From Diospyros lotus (Eukaryota > Streptophyta > Magnoliopsida > Ericales > Ebenaceae), in assembly GCF_014633365.1 (NCBI RefSeq), contig NC_068347.1, positions 33,770,116-33,834,115 on the forward strand: a DNA stretch of 64,000 nucleotides, given 5' to 3'. The position numbers and the translations under genes were made by a program. Below, in pieces: positions 10,559 through 21,982 of this stretch. The notes beneath the pieces are model-generated. The model did not search any database. It was not told where the DNA came from and saw only the letters and a list, made by a program, of their open reading frames with translations. Within the stretch, counting starts at the first letter, position 1. Every line of letters begins with the position of its first letter.

Positions 10559-11740
10559 ATTGGATGATTGATATTATGTATTTGATTATTGATTTTGTGT
10601 ATGTGTGTATTTAATTATTTTATATATTTACTTATTAATTTTATTTATGCGTGTATTTGATTATTTTGTGTATTTGATTATTAATTTTGTGTATATGTAA
10701 AAATTATAGATAAAGTAAGATAAATAGAATTGAAGTTTATTAAAATAAATAAATAAAATATAGAGGGAAATAGAGAGAAGAATGATTCATGCTATTTGTA
10801 CCGGGGTGATAATGACAAGTGAATGTACAGGGTGATAAAATTGCAATTTCTTATTCAACCCTCCATCCCTCTCTCTCTCCTTTCTTCATCTCGTTGCAGT
10901 TCTTTGCCTCTCACCACTGAATCCTCCTTCTCGCCTCTCGCTGCCTTGCCTCTTTACTGGGTTTTATCCACGAGAAACCCTATTGGATGAAACCTAATGC
11001 AGTGGCTAGGTGGCGATAAAAGGTGAGTCAATTGCTGGAGGATGCAACGATGAAGTGACAGCGGTGAGGCAACGATATCGCAGTGACAGACAACGAGAGG
11101 AAGGCAGTTGCTAGAGGGGGAATAAGATTATAGGGACAAAATAGTTATTGAGAGATGAGAGGAAGGGGCAAAATGGTTCATTCATACTCTTATAAACCCA
11201 TATTTAAAAACCTTATCTGTACAAATAGTATTGTTCGAGAAGAATATGAAGTGTTGTTGGAGCACATATAAATTTTGAGGTAAAATTAAAATAGGGAGTG
11301 AATTCTTTATAATATATTAAAGAGTGGGATAGGGATGCCGTTTGTAAATGGCCTAATAGAGGGGTAAATTAGTCATTAATTCTCTATTTGTCTCAAAACT
11401 TTCGCTGGGGCAAAATAATCCTAAAATTAACTAAGCCTAATCTTGAGTTGAACAAAAGTACAAAACAATGAATAATGTCACGATCAAGGTAATACAACTC
11501 AACTATATATCTTTCAATCGATTGCGATGTAAATTTTGTAAAGTTAATTTGACAATTTACTACTTTTATTGCATAATGAGTTCCGACGGTAACACTATTA
11601 ATTCTTTTTCCTTTCATCAAATAAAGACCATACTCAAACAACTTTTATAAAAATGTCATTTTCTATTTTATATTAAAGATAAGAGAGCTTGATGAAATGA
11701 AACTGAGTTTGTTTTTTGAATCGTGCTAAATGTATATTAT
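10559..11740 (+). repeat. Duplicated block D0, right part
   Basis: It continues D0 after the solo LTR and aligns with 32500-33060 and 49373-49830, interrupted by a small MULE at 10784-11236. The segment from 11410 (CCTAAAATTAACTAAGCCTA) also occurs at 31563, 32887 and 49694. The open frames here are short and shared only as repeat sequence, not as proteins. Confidence 0.7.
10784..11236. mobile_element. Small non-autonomous MULE
   Basis: It is 453 bp, flanked by a perfect 9-bp duplication GAGAAGAAT (10775-10783 and 11237-11245), the hallmark of Mutator-like elements. It starts GATTCATGCTATTTGTAC and ends in the inverse of GAACAATACTATTTGTAC. The paralogous sites at about 32690 and 49570 lack it. 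The terminal TGCTATTTGTAC motif links it to the elements at 20763 and 39666. Confidence 0.8.
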
Positions 11741-11901
11741 TTTTGTACATCTTGAACTACATAAAAGAATATTATGATCAAAATACTTTTTGTTTTCATG
11801 AGTTTTTATACGCTCACGAGAAATATTTTTGTCATTAGAATATTTTTATATAGTTTAAAATATTCACAAAAGTGTACCAATAAGAATTAGTTGTGAGAAA
11901 T

Positions 11902-11951
11902 CACGTGGCAATCAATAATAAATGTAAATTAGTTGTGGCAAATCACGTGGC
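11902..11951 (+). promoter_or_regulatory. Two G-box/ABRE motifs upstream of TMK-B
   Basis: CACGTGGC occurs at 11902-11909 and 11944-11951, each in a repeated AAATCACGTGGC context, 120-170 bp before the TMK-B start codon. CACGTGGC is the classic binding core for bZIP (ABF/GBF) and bHLH factors. The other TMK copies lack this region. Function is inferred from motif and position only. Confidence 0.5.
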
Positions 11952-11996
11952 GATCTCTGCTCGTTTGATTGGTCGGTATGACTTCTTTTAATTTAT

Positions 11997-12003
11997 TATA
12001 TAA
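11997..12003 (+). promoter_or_regulatory. Possible TATA box of TMK-B
   Basis: TTATATAA-type sequence lies about 70 bp before the start codon, downstream of the G-boxes and an ATTGG (inverse CCAAT) at 11968-11972. It is the best TATA candidate but AT-rich surroundings make chance matches common. Confidence 0.35.
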
Positions 12004-12070
12004 CAGTAATGCTATTGAGCTATTCATTATACAAAGGATTATACCATCGCTCCTTGTAAACCCAACCAAC

Positions 12071-15000
12071 ATGGCAATGGCATCCCAACAACATGCACTT
12101 CTGCTCCTCTTCTCCCTCTCCGTTCTCCTCCGCCCCGCTGCCGCAGCCGACGGTGCTGTCATGGCCAAGCTGGCCGCATCCCTCTCCCCAGCCCCCTCCC
12201 ACTGGACCAGCACCGATTTCTGTTCCTGGACCGGCATCAACTGCGACAACTCAAACCGCGTCACCTCCATCAGCCTCCCCTCCAAGTCCATCGCCGGGTC
12301 TCTCCCCGCCAATCTCAACTCCCTGTCCCAGCTCAAAAGCCTAGATCTCCAGGGCAACCGCCTCTCCGGCGCCCTGCCGTCCCTCGCCAACCTCACCTTC
12401 CTGGAACAGGTCTTCCTCGACCGGAATCAGTTCGTCTCGATCCCCGCCGATTTCTTCGCCGGCCTCTCCAACCTCCAGAGCATGAGCCTCAGCGACAATC
12501 CCACTCTAGCGCCGTGGACGATCCCCGCCGATCTGACTCAGTCCAGCAGCTTGAACGCCTTCTCCGCCAGCAACGCCAGCATAGTGGGCTCCATTCCCGA
12601 CATTTTCGGCTCCTTCCCCAACTTGCACAACCTCCACCTCTCCTACAACAACCTCACCGGCTCGCTGCCGCCCAGCTTCGCTGGCTCCGAGATCAGCAAC
12701 TTGTGGATCAACAACCAGATGATGGGCTTATCCGGCACCATTGAGGTGCTTTCTTTCATGACCCAACTCTACCAAGTTCGGCTCCAGGCAAATTCCTTCA
12801 CAGGTTAGGTTTATTTTTCATCTCTCTCTTGTATAGATTCTTTACGATTCTTCTGCAATGTGATCCGACAACTTAGCCACTTTGTTTCGATTAATTTGTT
12901 TCTTCTGATAGGTGCCATCCCGGACCTGTCCAAATGCACAAGTCTCTTCGATTTGCAGCTCCGGGACAACCAGTTCACCGGCTTGGTGCCACCGTCCTTG
13001 ACCTCTCTTCCCAGGCTTGCTAACATTAGTCTACAGAACAACAAATTGCAGGGCCCGCTGCCGGTGTTCGGCTCCGGCGTGGACGTCACTCTTGGAACCA
13101 CCAATACATTCTGCAAGACCACGCCGGGGCCTTGCGATCGCCAAGTCACTCTTCTTCTTGAAGCTGCCGGGGCTCTTGGGTATCCGATGATTCTGGCTCA
13201 GTCTTGGGAAGGGAATGATGCTTGTTCCGGTTGGCCATTCATCAGCTGCGTGCAGGCCAACATCACAATTGTGAATCTCGGGAAGCAGCGCTTTTCGGGT
13301 ACCATTTCTTCGGCCTTTGCGAACATCACCTCGCTGCGGAGTTTGCTCCTGAATGACAATAACCTGTCGGATTTGATCCCGGAGAGCTTGGCATCTTTGC
13401 CTAATCTTCAAGTTCTTGACGTGTCTAACAATAATCTTAGTGGCCCGATACCCGTTTTCGCATCCACAGTGAAGTTAACTACCTCCGGCGAGCTGTTACT
13501 CTGGAAGAACTCTACTTCCGGGGGTGGTGGCTCGCCGGGTTCTGGATCGAACTCGACCACGCCCGGTGGAAGCCCGTCAGAGGGGAAGTGGAGCGGGTCC
13601 TCTGTGTCTGCTGGTTTGATTGCAGGTGTTGTGATTGCCGTTAGTGTTTTTGCAGCTGTTGTGTTGTTTGTGTCTTACAAGTGCTATGTCAACAGGAAGA
13701 GCGTGGCAGCGAGTGGTGATCATGGTGACATTCCGGTTTTTGAAGGTGGGAATACTGCCATTTCGATCCAAGTGATTCAGCAGGTGACTAACAATTTCAG
13801 TGAAGATAATGTATTGGGTAGAGGAGGGTTTGGAGTCGTGTACAAAGGGTTGCACGATGGAACTAAGATTGCTGTGAAGCGGATGAAATCTTCAGCAGTC
13901 GCCAAAGGAATGAATGAGTTCCAAGCCGAAATTGACGTCTTAACCAAAGTTAGGCACCGGCACTTGGTTGCGCTTCTTGGTTATTGTATCAATGGCAATG
14001 AAAGGCTTTTGGTTTTGGAGTATATGCCACAGGGAACTTTGGCTCAGCACCTATTCCAGTGGCGTGAGCTCGGGTTTCCTTCCCTCACTTGGAAGCAAAG
14101 GGTGACGATTGCGTTGGATGTGGGCAGAGGGGTCGAATATCTACACAGCTTAGCGCAACAGAGTTTCATCCATAGAGATCTTAAACCGTCAAATATACTT
14201 CTTGGTGATGACATGAGAGCCAAGGTTGCAGATTTCGGTTTGGTTAAGAATGCACCTGATGGCAAGTATTCTCTTGAGACGAGTCGGGTGGCAGGAACTT
14301 TTGGATATCTTGCACCGGAATATGCTGGTAAGTGCATTTTGGAAATCACATTTAATTTCGCATCGGATCTTTAACAGCCATTGAAACTAAAACTATAATG
14401 TGTCTGAATGTTCCTTGTTTACATGCTTTCTGAATAATTGATGCCTTTGGTGCCTAGCTGGAATTTCTGCTGCTGTTTTTGTCATGTAGGTGCAAGTAAC
14501 ATATAAGTCAACCATGGTAATGATAAGATGCGTCATCTCGAGATTTTTATAACTTGTTTTGGAAGGTTTACCAGTTACAAAGCACGACTTGGTGGGAGAT
14601 AAAGGTTATATAGATAGAATTGACTAGGGAGATAGAAGTTATGTAGCCGACTTCACGTACGTAGTGGGACCCAGATTGTTAACTAGTTCGATAATTTGAT
14701 TTTGAATTGATTGCATTGGTGTTATCTTGCCTCTGATCTTCCTTCCTTCCTTCAAACAACAGTCAGTCAGTCATTTCTCAAAATTACAATAAATCCTTGT
14801 CTTTGTGAAGTTCTCTATGCTTATTTTTGCGATTATTTTCATTAATTCATATTAGTTAGTCCTAGATGAGTCGAGAGCTATAGAGTTCATGTTGCCGAGC
14901 TCACCTAATCGTTATATTTTGTATCCAAACAGATACCGGACGAGTGACTACCAAAGTGGATGTTTATGCATTTGGAGTGGTTTTGATGGAGATAATCACA

Positions 15001-15447
15001 GGAAGGAAAGCTTTAGACGAGACCGAGCCTGATGAGAGGTCCCATTTAGCCTCCTGGTTTCGTAGGGTCCTTATCAACAAGGACAACATTCGGAAGGCTG
15101 TAGACCAAATTCTCAACCCGGATGAAGAGACGTTCGAGAGTATTTGCAAGGTGGCTGAGCTTGCTGGTCACTGTACCGCTCGCAAGCCTTTCCAAAGACC
15201 GGATATGGGGCATGCTGTCAATGTGTTAGGTACTCTCGTGGAGCAGTGGAAACCTTCCAACCACGGAGACGAAGAAAGCTGTGGCATCGATCTCCACTTG
15301 AGTCTTCCTCAAGCTCTTCAAAGATGGAAAGCCGATGAAGGGACTTCCACAATGTTCAACGATCAGTCCTACAGGCAATCGCTGTCAAGCATTCCCTCGA
15401 AGCCTTCAGGGTTTGCAGACTCATTCGACTCAATGGATTGCGGATGA
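12071..15447 (+). CDS. TMK: TMK-B: TMK-type LRR receptor-like kinase
   Basis: Three exons are 12071-12803, 12912-14327 and 14933-15447; both introns are GT-AG and phase 1, giving 887 aa. The order is a signal peptide (1-25), a WTS/FCSW cysteine cap, N-terminal LRRs, a cysteine-containing island, a second LRR block, a membrane helix near 477-500 and a kinase. The kinase keeps GRGGFG, the AVKRM lysine, HRDLKPSN (about 665), DFG and APE, so it should be active. In Arabidopsis, TMKs act at the plasma membrane in auxin signalling and cell expansion. Compared with TMK-C it has lost 18 and 17 codons from the juxtamembrane segment, removing the KRRHK cluster, lacks one residue after the glycine loop and has one extra before the APE. 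It has no frameshift or stop. The start matches the other copies; the in-frame ATG at 11969 lies in unrelated sequence. Confidence 0.9.
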
Positions 15448-15529
15448 CAGAGAATCGAGATTGAATTAGTACACCTTACAAGCGCGAAAGAGACTATGAC
15501 AAAGGCAAGTTCCCTTGCTGTTCTAGCTT

Positions 15530-15890
15530 TTCGATAATAACGATAACACTGGTAGGAGTGGTGTCAATTCTCGAGGGAACGGTTCAAGGGGAAGTAGGGG
15601 CATATGTGATCTTATGGCAAAAGAGTTTAATTGTCAACTATGTGGAAAAGTTGGACATTAGTTGTTATTGCTATACAATACTCTTGTATCATCTCTTACG
15701 CTTTTATTGGTTGGTTGTACGGTTAGTTTTTATTTGTAGCTGTAGAGGATGAAGTCTATTTAAATGTTGATGTATAAGGTGTGTTAAGAGGTGGATAAGG
15801 CTAGTATATAATCTAGCCCCTCGTTGTGTTTATTATTGAAGTTGAATTTCATTCACTAATATTTTCAGCAAATTCTCTCTTCATTTTTTA
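15530..15890 (+). mobile_element. Ty1/copia fragment downstream of TMK-B
   Basis: Homology to the TMK-C 3' flank stops at 15530. What follows reads as a glycine/arginine-rich tract and then F-N-C-Q-L-C-G-K-V-G-H followed by a stop, the start of a copia gag CCHC zinc knuckle. From about 15680 the sequence looks like an LTR tail (TATTATTGAAGTTGAATTTC). It is a short, dead fragment with no target duplication seen. Confidence 0.5.
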
Positions 15891-17080
15891 CTTTTCTCTT
15901 TCCGTTTCACCGTCGACCATAGAAGTCGCTGACCCTTCTCTTTTCCCGATTATGCTCCTTCTCTATACACTTTTAGGTGGCTCACGAGATCTGTTTTGAA
16001 TCGTCTCTCACAGCTCCAATAGAGACTTTGACAGCTACCATGCACCACCAAGAACTGAAAGCTCTATCAGACGCCCCCTTGACAATCCAAGACCCCCATT
16101 TCTGATGATCCCACATTCTCCTGACAAAGTTTAAATTCAAATCTTCAATCTCAGAAAATCTCGTCATTGTCTGTCAACCAAAGGTCGACCAAGTTGCCAC
16201 AAACTATCCACTTGTTAGAAATCCATAAAAGGTCTTCCAAATGAATAATTTCCCCGCCAGTTATGGCGCCTCACTCCTTAGTTCTGCGTTCAGAAAGTTC
16301 ACCAAACGAGGCAACATTTCCATTGCCCCATGACCCACCCCACCGATCCACACTACATACAGGTACAACACTCGGGTCCGCACAATTACCACTTCCAAGC
16401 AGAATCAAACGACGAGACTAAAACAAGCAATATTAAAGCATCCCTAATACACCAACATGCTAACTCACTCCTCCTTCACATACATAACCAAACAACCAAA
16501 GTCAGTTATCAATTAACCTAACACCGATCAAGCACTCAGAATCAGACTCACGAGCACCGCCAGATGAAGCAGCGACTTCGCATAATCAAACAGTTACCTT
16601 GGACTCGCAACAGACTGAGAGTTTGCGACCAGAAAGACCGCGAGCCGGACGCAGTTTCTGGCGCCGAAGGATCGACGGTTATGGAGCATGTTCCGGAAGG
16701 AGGTCCGGCCGTCGGGGAAGCCCACGACGAAGCTGAAGGTCAGCGCGATCGCCATGGCCGTGCAATTGCAGCAAATAGCAACTCAGCGAGACAAACACAG
16801 ATGGGGATTCGGCTGAGTGAGAGGAACGGGTGAGAATTTAAGTAGATGAGAGACAGCGAGAATCGCAAGGAAGAGTTTACGAGATCGGAGCATCAAAGTC
16901 TCCGAAGGGGGGTGAATTTGCTCTCCCTTCGGTCGTCTCTTTCCCTCGCTCGCACTGTTTAGGGAAGTATTGGTTGGGGGGTGGGGGCGGAGGCCCTGTG
17001 TTTCCATAGATATGGCACTCCCACCTGCTCCTTGTTACGATCGTCAAATCTGTCCCTCGTTGTGCGGTCATACTTCATAA
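15891..17080. other. GC-richer stretch, possible 5' end of an unknown minus-strand gene
   Basis: Composition is closer to genic DNA than to the neighbouring repeats. On the minus strand an ATG at 16755 opens a short frame to 16594, rich in CpG, that ends just at a GTAACT usable as a splice donor. The product is not recognised and no downstream exon was identified. It could be a gene fragment or leader sequence. Confidence 0.2.
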
Positions 17081-17997
17081 TTAATACTTCATGCGAAGAT
17101 ATTATATGCATTTATTTGTTCTTGTCACATCAATTTATAAGTAAAAAATATTTATTAAATTTATTTGTAATTATAATATTTTCTTATATATTAAATAATG
17201 TTGAAAATTACATATTACAATAGTTAAAAAAAATAGAAGTGAACACAAGCAAATTAGAGAGAACTTCCAAACTTTTGTTGAGAAAGCTAAGAACAAAATG
17301 CAATGAATTATGAAGGACAAGTGATGGGATGGGAGTATACTTATTTATAGACTTTGGGCTTATGCGTAAAAGACGTCTCTGACATTTAAGAATCATTAAT
17401 CTATCATAAAATCCTGCTCAATATGTGAAAGGTATTAGCTGTCCACATACACTAAAAGTCAAATATGAGTAATTGCTAATTCTTAAAATCAATATTCTTA
17501 AGATCAAAAAGTCAAACATAAAATAAGAAAAAACTCGCCGTTCCTAGTTCTCCTGGAACATTTAAAATCAAAAGAATTCTTAGTTTGAATGGGATTCCAA
17601 CTTAACACCCATTAAGTGAAATTTTAAGAAGAATTACTCTTTGAAAAGCACAATAGGATGAAAGTTGAAACTATGTTAAGAGAATTATTATCTATCATTG
17701 ACCTTTATGATAGAATTAATTAGGAGACTTGAGAGATAATGATTTACCCTACAATTAATTTAAAAATGTCTTCCTTTTCATTAATCTTATCTCCATACAA
17801 TTGAATAACTTTAAAATATTTCGAAATTTATATTTCATTACTCCACATAATGCCCATGAACTACACATCTCCGTGTGGCAAATATTTTGGGTGATCATAT
17901 CAACTGGTGCCATATCATTTGCCCAATCACCACCGTTTGCCCAACGATTTGCATCTAGTCAACAAGTTTAATCACATTCCTATCATGTCCCATGTCT
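17081..17997. other. Intergenic, no gene seen
   Basis: The stretch is AT-rich. The part at 17220-17360 (GTGAACACAAGC, then TATTTATAGAC read on one strand) resembles plant LTR leader sequence but no ends or duplications are found. Confidence 0.4.
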
Positions 17998-19002
17998 TAT
18001 CCTCGAAATACTTTGTCATTACCATATGTTGCTTCCGTGATAGATCTCCATTACTTAATAAAAATGGCAAACTCTCAGTTCTGATGGGTCAAAACATCTT
18101 AATTGAGTTAGAGTAAGCTTGATCACTTGAATATTGATTGAAACTAATGTAATTGTGCTAGTTTTATCCTCAAAATACTCTGTCATCACCACATGTTACT
18201 TTCGTGATAGATCTCCATTACTTAATGAAAATGGCAAACTCTCGGTTTTGATGGGTCAAAACATTTTATTTGAGTTAGAGTAAGCTTGATCACTTGAATA
18301 TTGATTGAAACTAATGTAATTGTGCTAATTTTATCCTCAAAATACTCTATCATCACCACATGTTGCTTCTGTGATAGATCTCCATTACTTAATGAAAATG
18401 GCAAACTCTTGGTTCTGATGAGTCAAAACATCTTAATTGAGTTAGAGTAAGCTTGATCACTTGAATATTGATTGAAACTAATGTAATTGTGCTAGTTTTA
18501 TCCTCAAAATACTTTGTCATCACCACATGTTGCTTTCGTGATAGATCTCCATTACTTAATAAAAATGGCAAACTCTCGGTTCTGATTGATCAAAACATTT
18601 TATTTGAGTTAGAGTAAGCTTGATCACTTGAATATTGATTGAAACTAATGTAATTGTGCTAGTTTTATCCTCAAAATACTTTGTCATCACCACATGTTGC
18701 CTTCGTGATAGATCTCCATTACTTAATAAAAATGGCAAACTCTCGGTTCTGATGGATCAAAACATTTTATTTGAGTTAGAGTAAGCTTGATCACTTGAAT
18801 ATTGATTGAAACTAATGTAATTGCGCTAGTTTTATCCTCAAAATACTCTATCATCACCACATGTTGCTTCTGTGATAGATCTTCATTACTTAATGAAAAT
18901 GACAAATTCTTGGTTCTAATAGGTCAAAACATCTTAATTGAGTTAGAGTAAGTTTGATCACTTGAATATTGATTGAAACTAATGTAATTGTGCTAGTTTT
19001 AG
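17998..19002 (+). repeat. Tandem array, six 167-bp units
   Basis: Six head-to-tail units of 167 bp start near 17998, with the landmark TATCCTCAAAATACT recurring every 167 bases from 18164. Units 3 and 6 share private variants (CTCTATCATCACC, GCTTCTGTG, TTGGTTCT) and units 4 and 5 are almost identical, so the array grew by multi-unit steps. Unit length is in the range of plant satellite monomers. Each unit gives a 60-residue minus-strand open frame as a by-product of the repeat; there is no reason to treat it as a gene. Confidence 0.93.
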
Positions 19003-20603
19003 TTAAAACTAAATTTAATATATATCATATTGAAAAGGTTTGTTTGTTAAAATTAAATTTGGTGGCACTAGTTAGATAAAGAAGTAACGATAATAACAAT
19101 AAATGAGATATATGTAAGTGGTGGGACAAAGGGGTTAAAGACATCAAAAAAGAACAAATATAGGACAAAGACGAGATAAACGAGTAGCCATGATGCTCAA
19201 TTGCACTTGATTGAGGAAAACAAGTACTCCAAAGAGAAATGGAGGGACATAAGGCTTGATTTGGGGGGTGGGGGATCGGTTGGCAACGTAATGGTTGGTG
19301 ACATTAGATCTATTTTTTCTTTTTTCTTTTTTCTCTTTCCATTATTGGGTTCTAATCATCATTAGAACCTAGTTGTCAGAACCTATTGGAGGTTTGATAA
19401 ATGAAGTTTTTTTTATTTATTTTTAAATTTTTTGGTTTTTCTAAAATAATAAATAATGATTATGCTCTATTTTATTTTAATTCTAGTATTAATTAGTATC
19501 ATTAGTGATAAAAAAAAAGTGTCTTAAAATTTTTATTTATTTTACATATCTACAATAAATTAAAAAAAATAATCAAACACATAGTATGTGTATTTAATGT
19601 TAATAAATTATTGTCAAAATACAACAATAATTTTTTTTTTTATGCGGAAGAGTGTTTCAATGAGTTTGCGGGTGATCAATCAGCAAGAGAGTGCCTAAAG
19701 TCTAGTTTGGAGAGATCTATAGAGGAAGAAACTAGTTAAGGGTGTAGTTAAATCTCTTGAGTGGATTTTCCGATATTTAAATCAGTAGTGTGCTTAAAAC
19801 TCAAAAAGCAAGTAAAGTTATAATATAAGCAAAATTGTGAGCATACATTTATTAAAGGAAAAGCCTTCTATTTGCAGGGGAGATGAGACTAATAGGTGAA
19901 GGGAAAGCTAAAAATTTTCAACAAATTACATTTCGAGCTCTTTTTTAAATTTATAGAAGAATGCATAGAAAATAAATTTGGTTCAATTTTCTTAAGTTCT
20001 TGATCATACTAGTTCTCGGGTGATTTCACTAGTCTCTTAGTCATATTGATTCCTCAACCAAATATCTCATTTCAATTTTTGACGAATTTCTCATCAGTTT
20101 CTCGCTTCTATATAATATGTATTTGTGTATAATATATTCAAATCATCTTATATGTCATACCTTTTTATATTGTACACAAAATCAATTTCCATAACTACCC
20201 TAAAATTGTCACACCTAATAAAATTAATGTCAATGCACTGGACCCATCAATTAAATGTTCCTAGTCATTATATCGCCAACTAATCATCCTTATTGCATGT
20301 GAAATGTTTTATCTATATATATATTATTATTATTATAAAGTTGTGTTAATAAAATATATTTTTTACATATATTGTTTAACTCCCATTCCTCAAACTTTAA
20401 AATTTGTCCACTTAGCCCTTAAAACTTTTTGAAATTAGGCATGACACCCTTTCGAAAGGTTAAAGTTTAGAGTCTGTTGTAATTAATTCTAAGGATCTTA
20501 TGACTAATTTGAAAAGTTTAAAAAACTATTTAAACTTTGGCCTAGGGCGTCTCTTAAATTTTAAAAATGTGTTAATTAATAATTAAGAGGTATTATGACT
20601 AAC
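19003..20603. other. Intergenic AT-rich sequence with possible inverted R1 copy
   Basis: No gene is seen. At about 19612-20110, the minus strand resembles the R1 3' half: a 'ctctt(c)cgcataaa' phrase followed by TTATTGTTGTATTTTGACAA, as at 24950-25010. The match is weak and its ends are unclear. A G-rich run is at 19262-19275. Confidence 0.3.
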
Positions 20604-20783
20604 TTAAAATAGTTCAAAAAAACTAATTAAAATTTGGCCATTTAGCCTAACATCTCTCGAACTTTAAAATTTGAGTTTTGCTATTTGTACAGATTAAAAT
20701 AGTTTAAAAAAACTAATTAAAATTTGGCCTTTTAGCCTAACATCTCTCGAACTTTAAAATTTGAGTTGTGCTATTTGTACAGA
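20604..20783 (+). repeat. 90-bp direct duplication across a MULE end
   Basis: The units 20604-20693 and 20694-20783 are nearly identical. Both contain the target sequence TTAAAATTT followed by the first 20 bases of the MULE terminus (GAGTTKTGCTATTTGTACAG), so the duplication happened after the MULE inserted. Confidence 0.8.
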
Positions 20784-21973
20784 AGCATTCTTACAGAATG
20801 CTTACAGATATAATATATCGCGACAAATTAACGATATCTCAGATTTAAAGTAAAACAATTTATCGCGATATGTTTAAAGGTAAATCTCATCTAAATGAAA
20901 AGAGAGAGAGAAGAATGGAGAAGAAGCCAAGATTGTTCTTCTTCAAGCGGCTGGAAAAAAAGGGCTCGTCGTGGTGGTGGCTTAGAAGTTCCGGCCTCCG
21001 GGGGAAGAAACTCAGTTTGCAATTTTGGTTCATCAACAGCTTCTTCTTAAAGATTGTCTGTGTCTTAGAAGGCATTACTCTGGTAGCCACTCTCTACTTC
21101 TTCTACTTTTATTGTGACTACCACATCTGATGACGTCTACTGACTCTTTTTCTGAGACGGAACTAATCGGAGATGAGGGTAAATCAAGAATTTGGGTTTG
21201 GAAGTTTCTTTCTCTCTCTGTGTGTGCGTTTTTGAAGAACTCTATTTTTTGTCTCTGGAATGTGTGAGACTTTGGCAAGTTGGGGCAAAGCTGAGATTCA
21301 TTTGGATTTGGGTTTGGTTGTTCTAGTTTTTTTTTTTTTTGGATTGTGTTCGCTCTTTATTTCATTTAATTTTATTGTATAAATCTTTATTTCATCTGAT
21401 TTTCTTGTATAAAACCTAACTATCAGTATTAAATTTGAACTTCTTCAAGTTCTCTTCCTGCTTCAATGCAGAAATTAGTTATTCAAAGTGATTATATTTT
21501 GTTTTGTGTAGATTTGCTTGAGGAAAAGAATATGAATTTTTGATTTGGGTTTTGTTTGATTTCCAACTGGAGAAATGAGAGAAAGACAAAGGACAAGCAA
21601 GAAAATCTTTTTCATAACAGAAAATTCTTTCCAAATTTATCTCCTCTTGTATTGGATTTTCCTTCAAATTTTCTAACATTTTCTTCACAAACTAACAAAA
21701 AAAAAAAATCATGACTTTCTTCTCTCCAGAATCTTCTTCCACATTCATTTTCCAAAACGATGCAAACTATAAAATAATACAACTTAAAAATTGGAACTAC
21801 TGAACAACTGAAAGATGAAGAGATATAAGTTAAGTTCGGGTTTCAAATTTTGGGGAGAGAGAGAGAGATTTTACATAGGAGCAAAATGGGCAATTTTACA
21901 TAGGAATAAAATGGTCAATTTCTTTCCCTCCAAACTAATCTGTAAAAGCTATTACGTACAAATAGCATAACTC
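20763..21973 (+). mobile_element. Non-autonomous MULE, candidate Pack-MULE
   Basis: The element is 1211 bp with a perfect 9-bp target duplication TTAAAATTT (20754-20762 and 21974-21982). It starts GAGTTGTGCTATTTGTAC and ends in the inverse of GAGTTATGCTATTTGTAC. Subterminal ATATCGCGAT motifs also occur near the ends of the MULEs at 36033 and 39666. The interior carries an intact 71-residue frame and non-repetitive, gene-like sequence but no transposase. Confidence 0.8.
20915..21130 (+). CDS. 71-aa putative membrane protein carried by the MULE
   Basis: The ATG at 20915 opens a 71-residue frame. It starts with a basic segment (MEKKPRLFFFKRLEKK), continues through WWWLR and a basic GKK, and ends in a hydrophobic stretch from about residue 36 to 66 (including ITLVATLYFFYFY) that could span a membrane. 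The mix of charged, aromatic and hydrophobic blocks looks like a real protein rather than random AT-rich sequence. I recall similar short uncharacterised plant membrane proteins but cannot name a family. A captured gene fragment inside the MULE is the best explanation; expression is unknown. Confidence 0.4.
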   Translation: MEKKPRLFFFKRLEKKGSSWWWLRSSGLRGKKLSLQFWFINSFFLKIVCVLEGITLVATLYFFYFYCDYHI

Positions 21974-21982
21974 TTAAAATTT

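Noticed and set aside
11969..12070. N-terminal extension of TMK-B
   Set aside because: It lies in non-homologous promoter sequence containing the TATA candidate.
18222..18905. Four similar 60-residue minus-strand frames
   Set aside because: They are a by-product of the 167-bp tandem repeat, shifted by exactly one unit each, with no recognisable protein features.
17998..19002. CRISPR-like array
   Set aside because: Units are contiguous 167-bp repeats with no spacers, and the genome is a plant.
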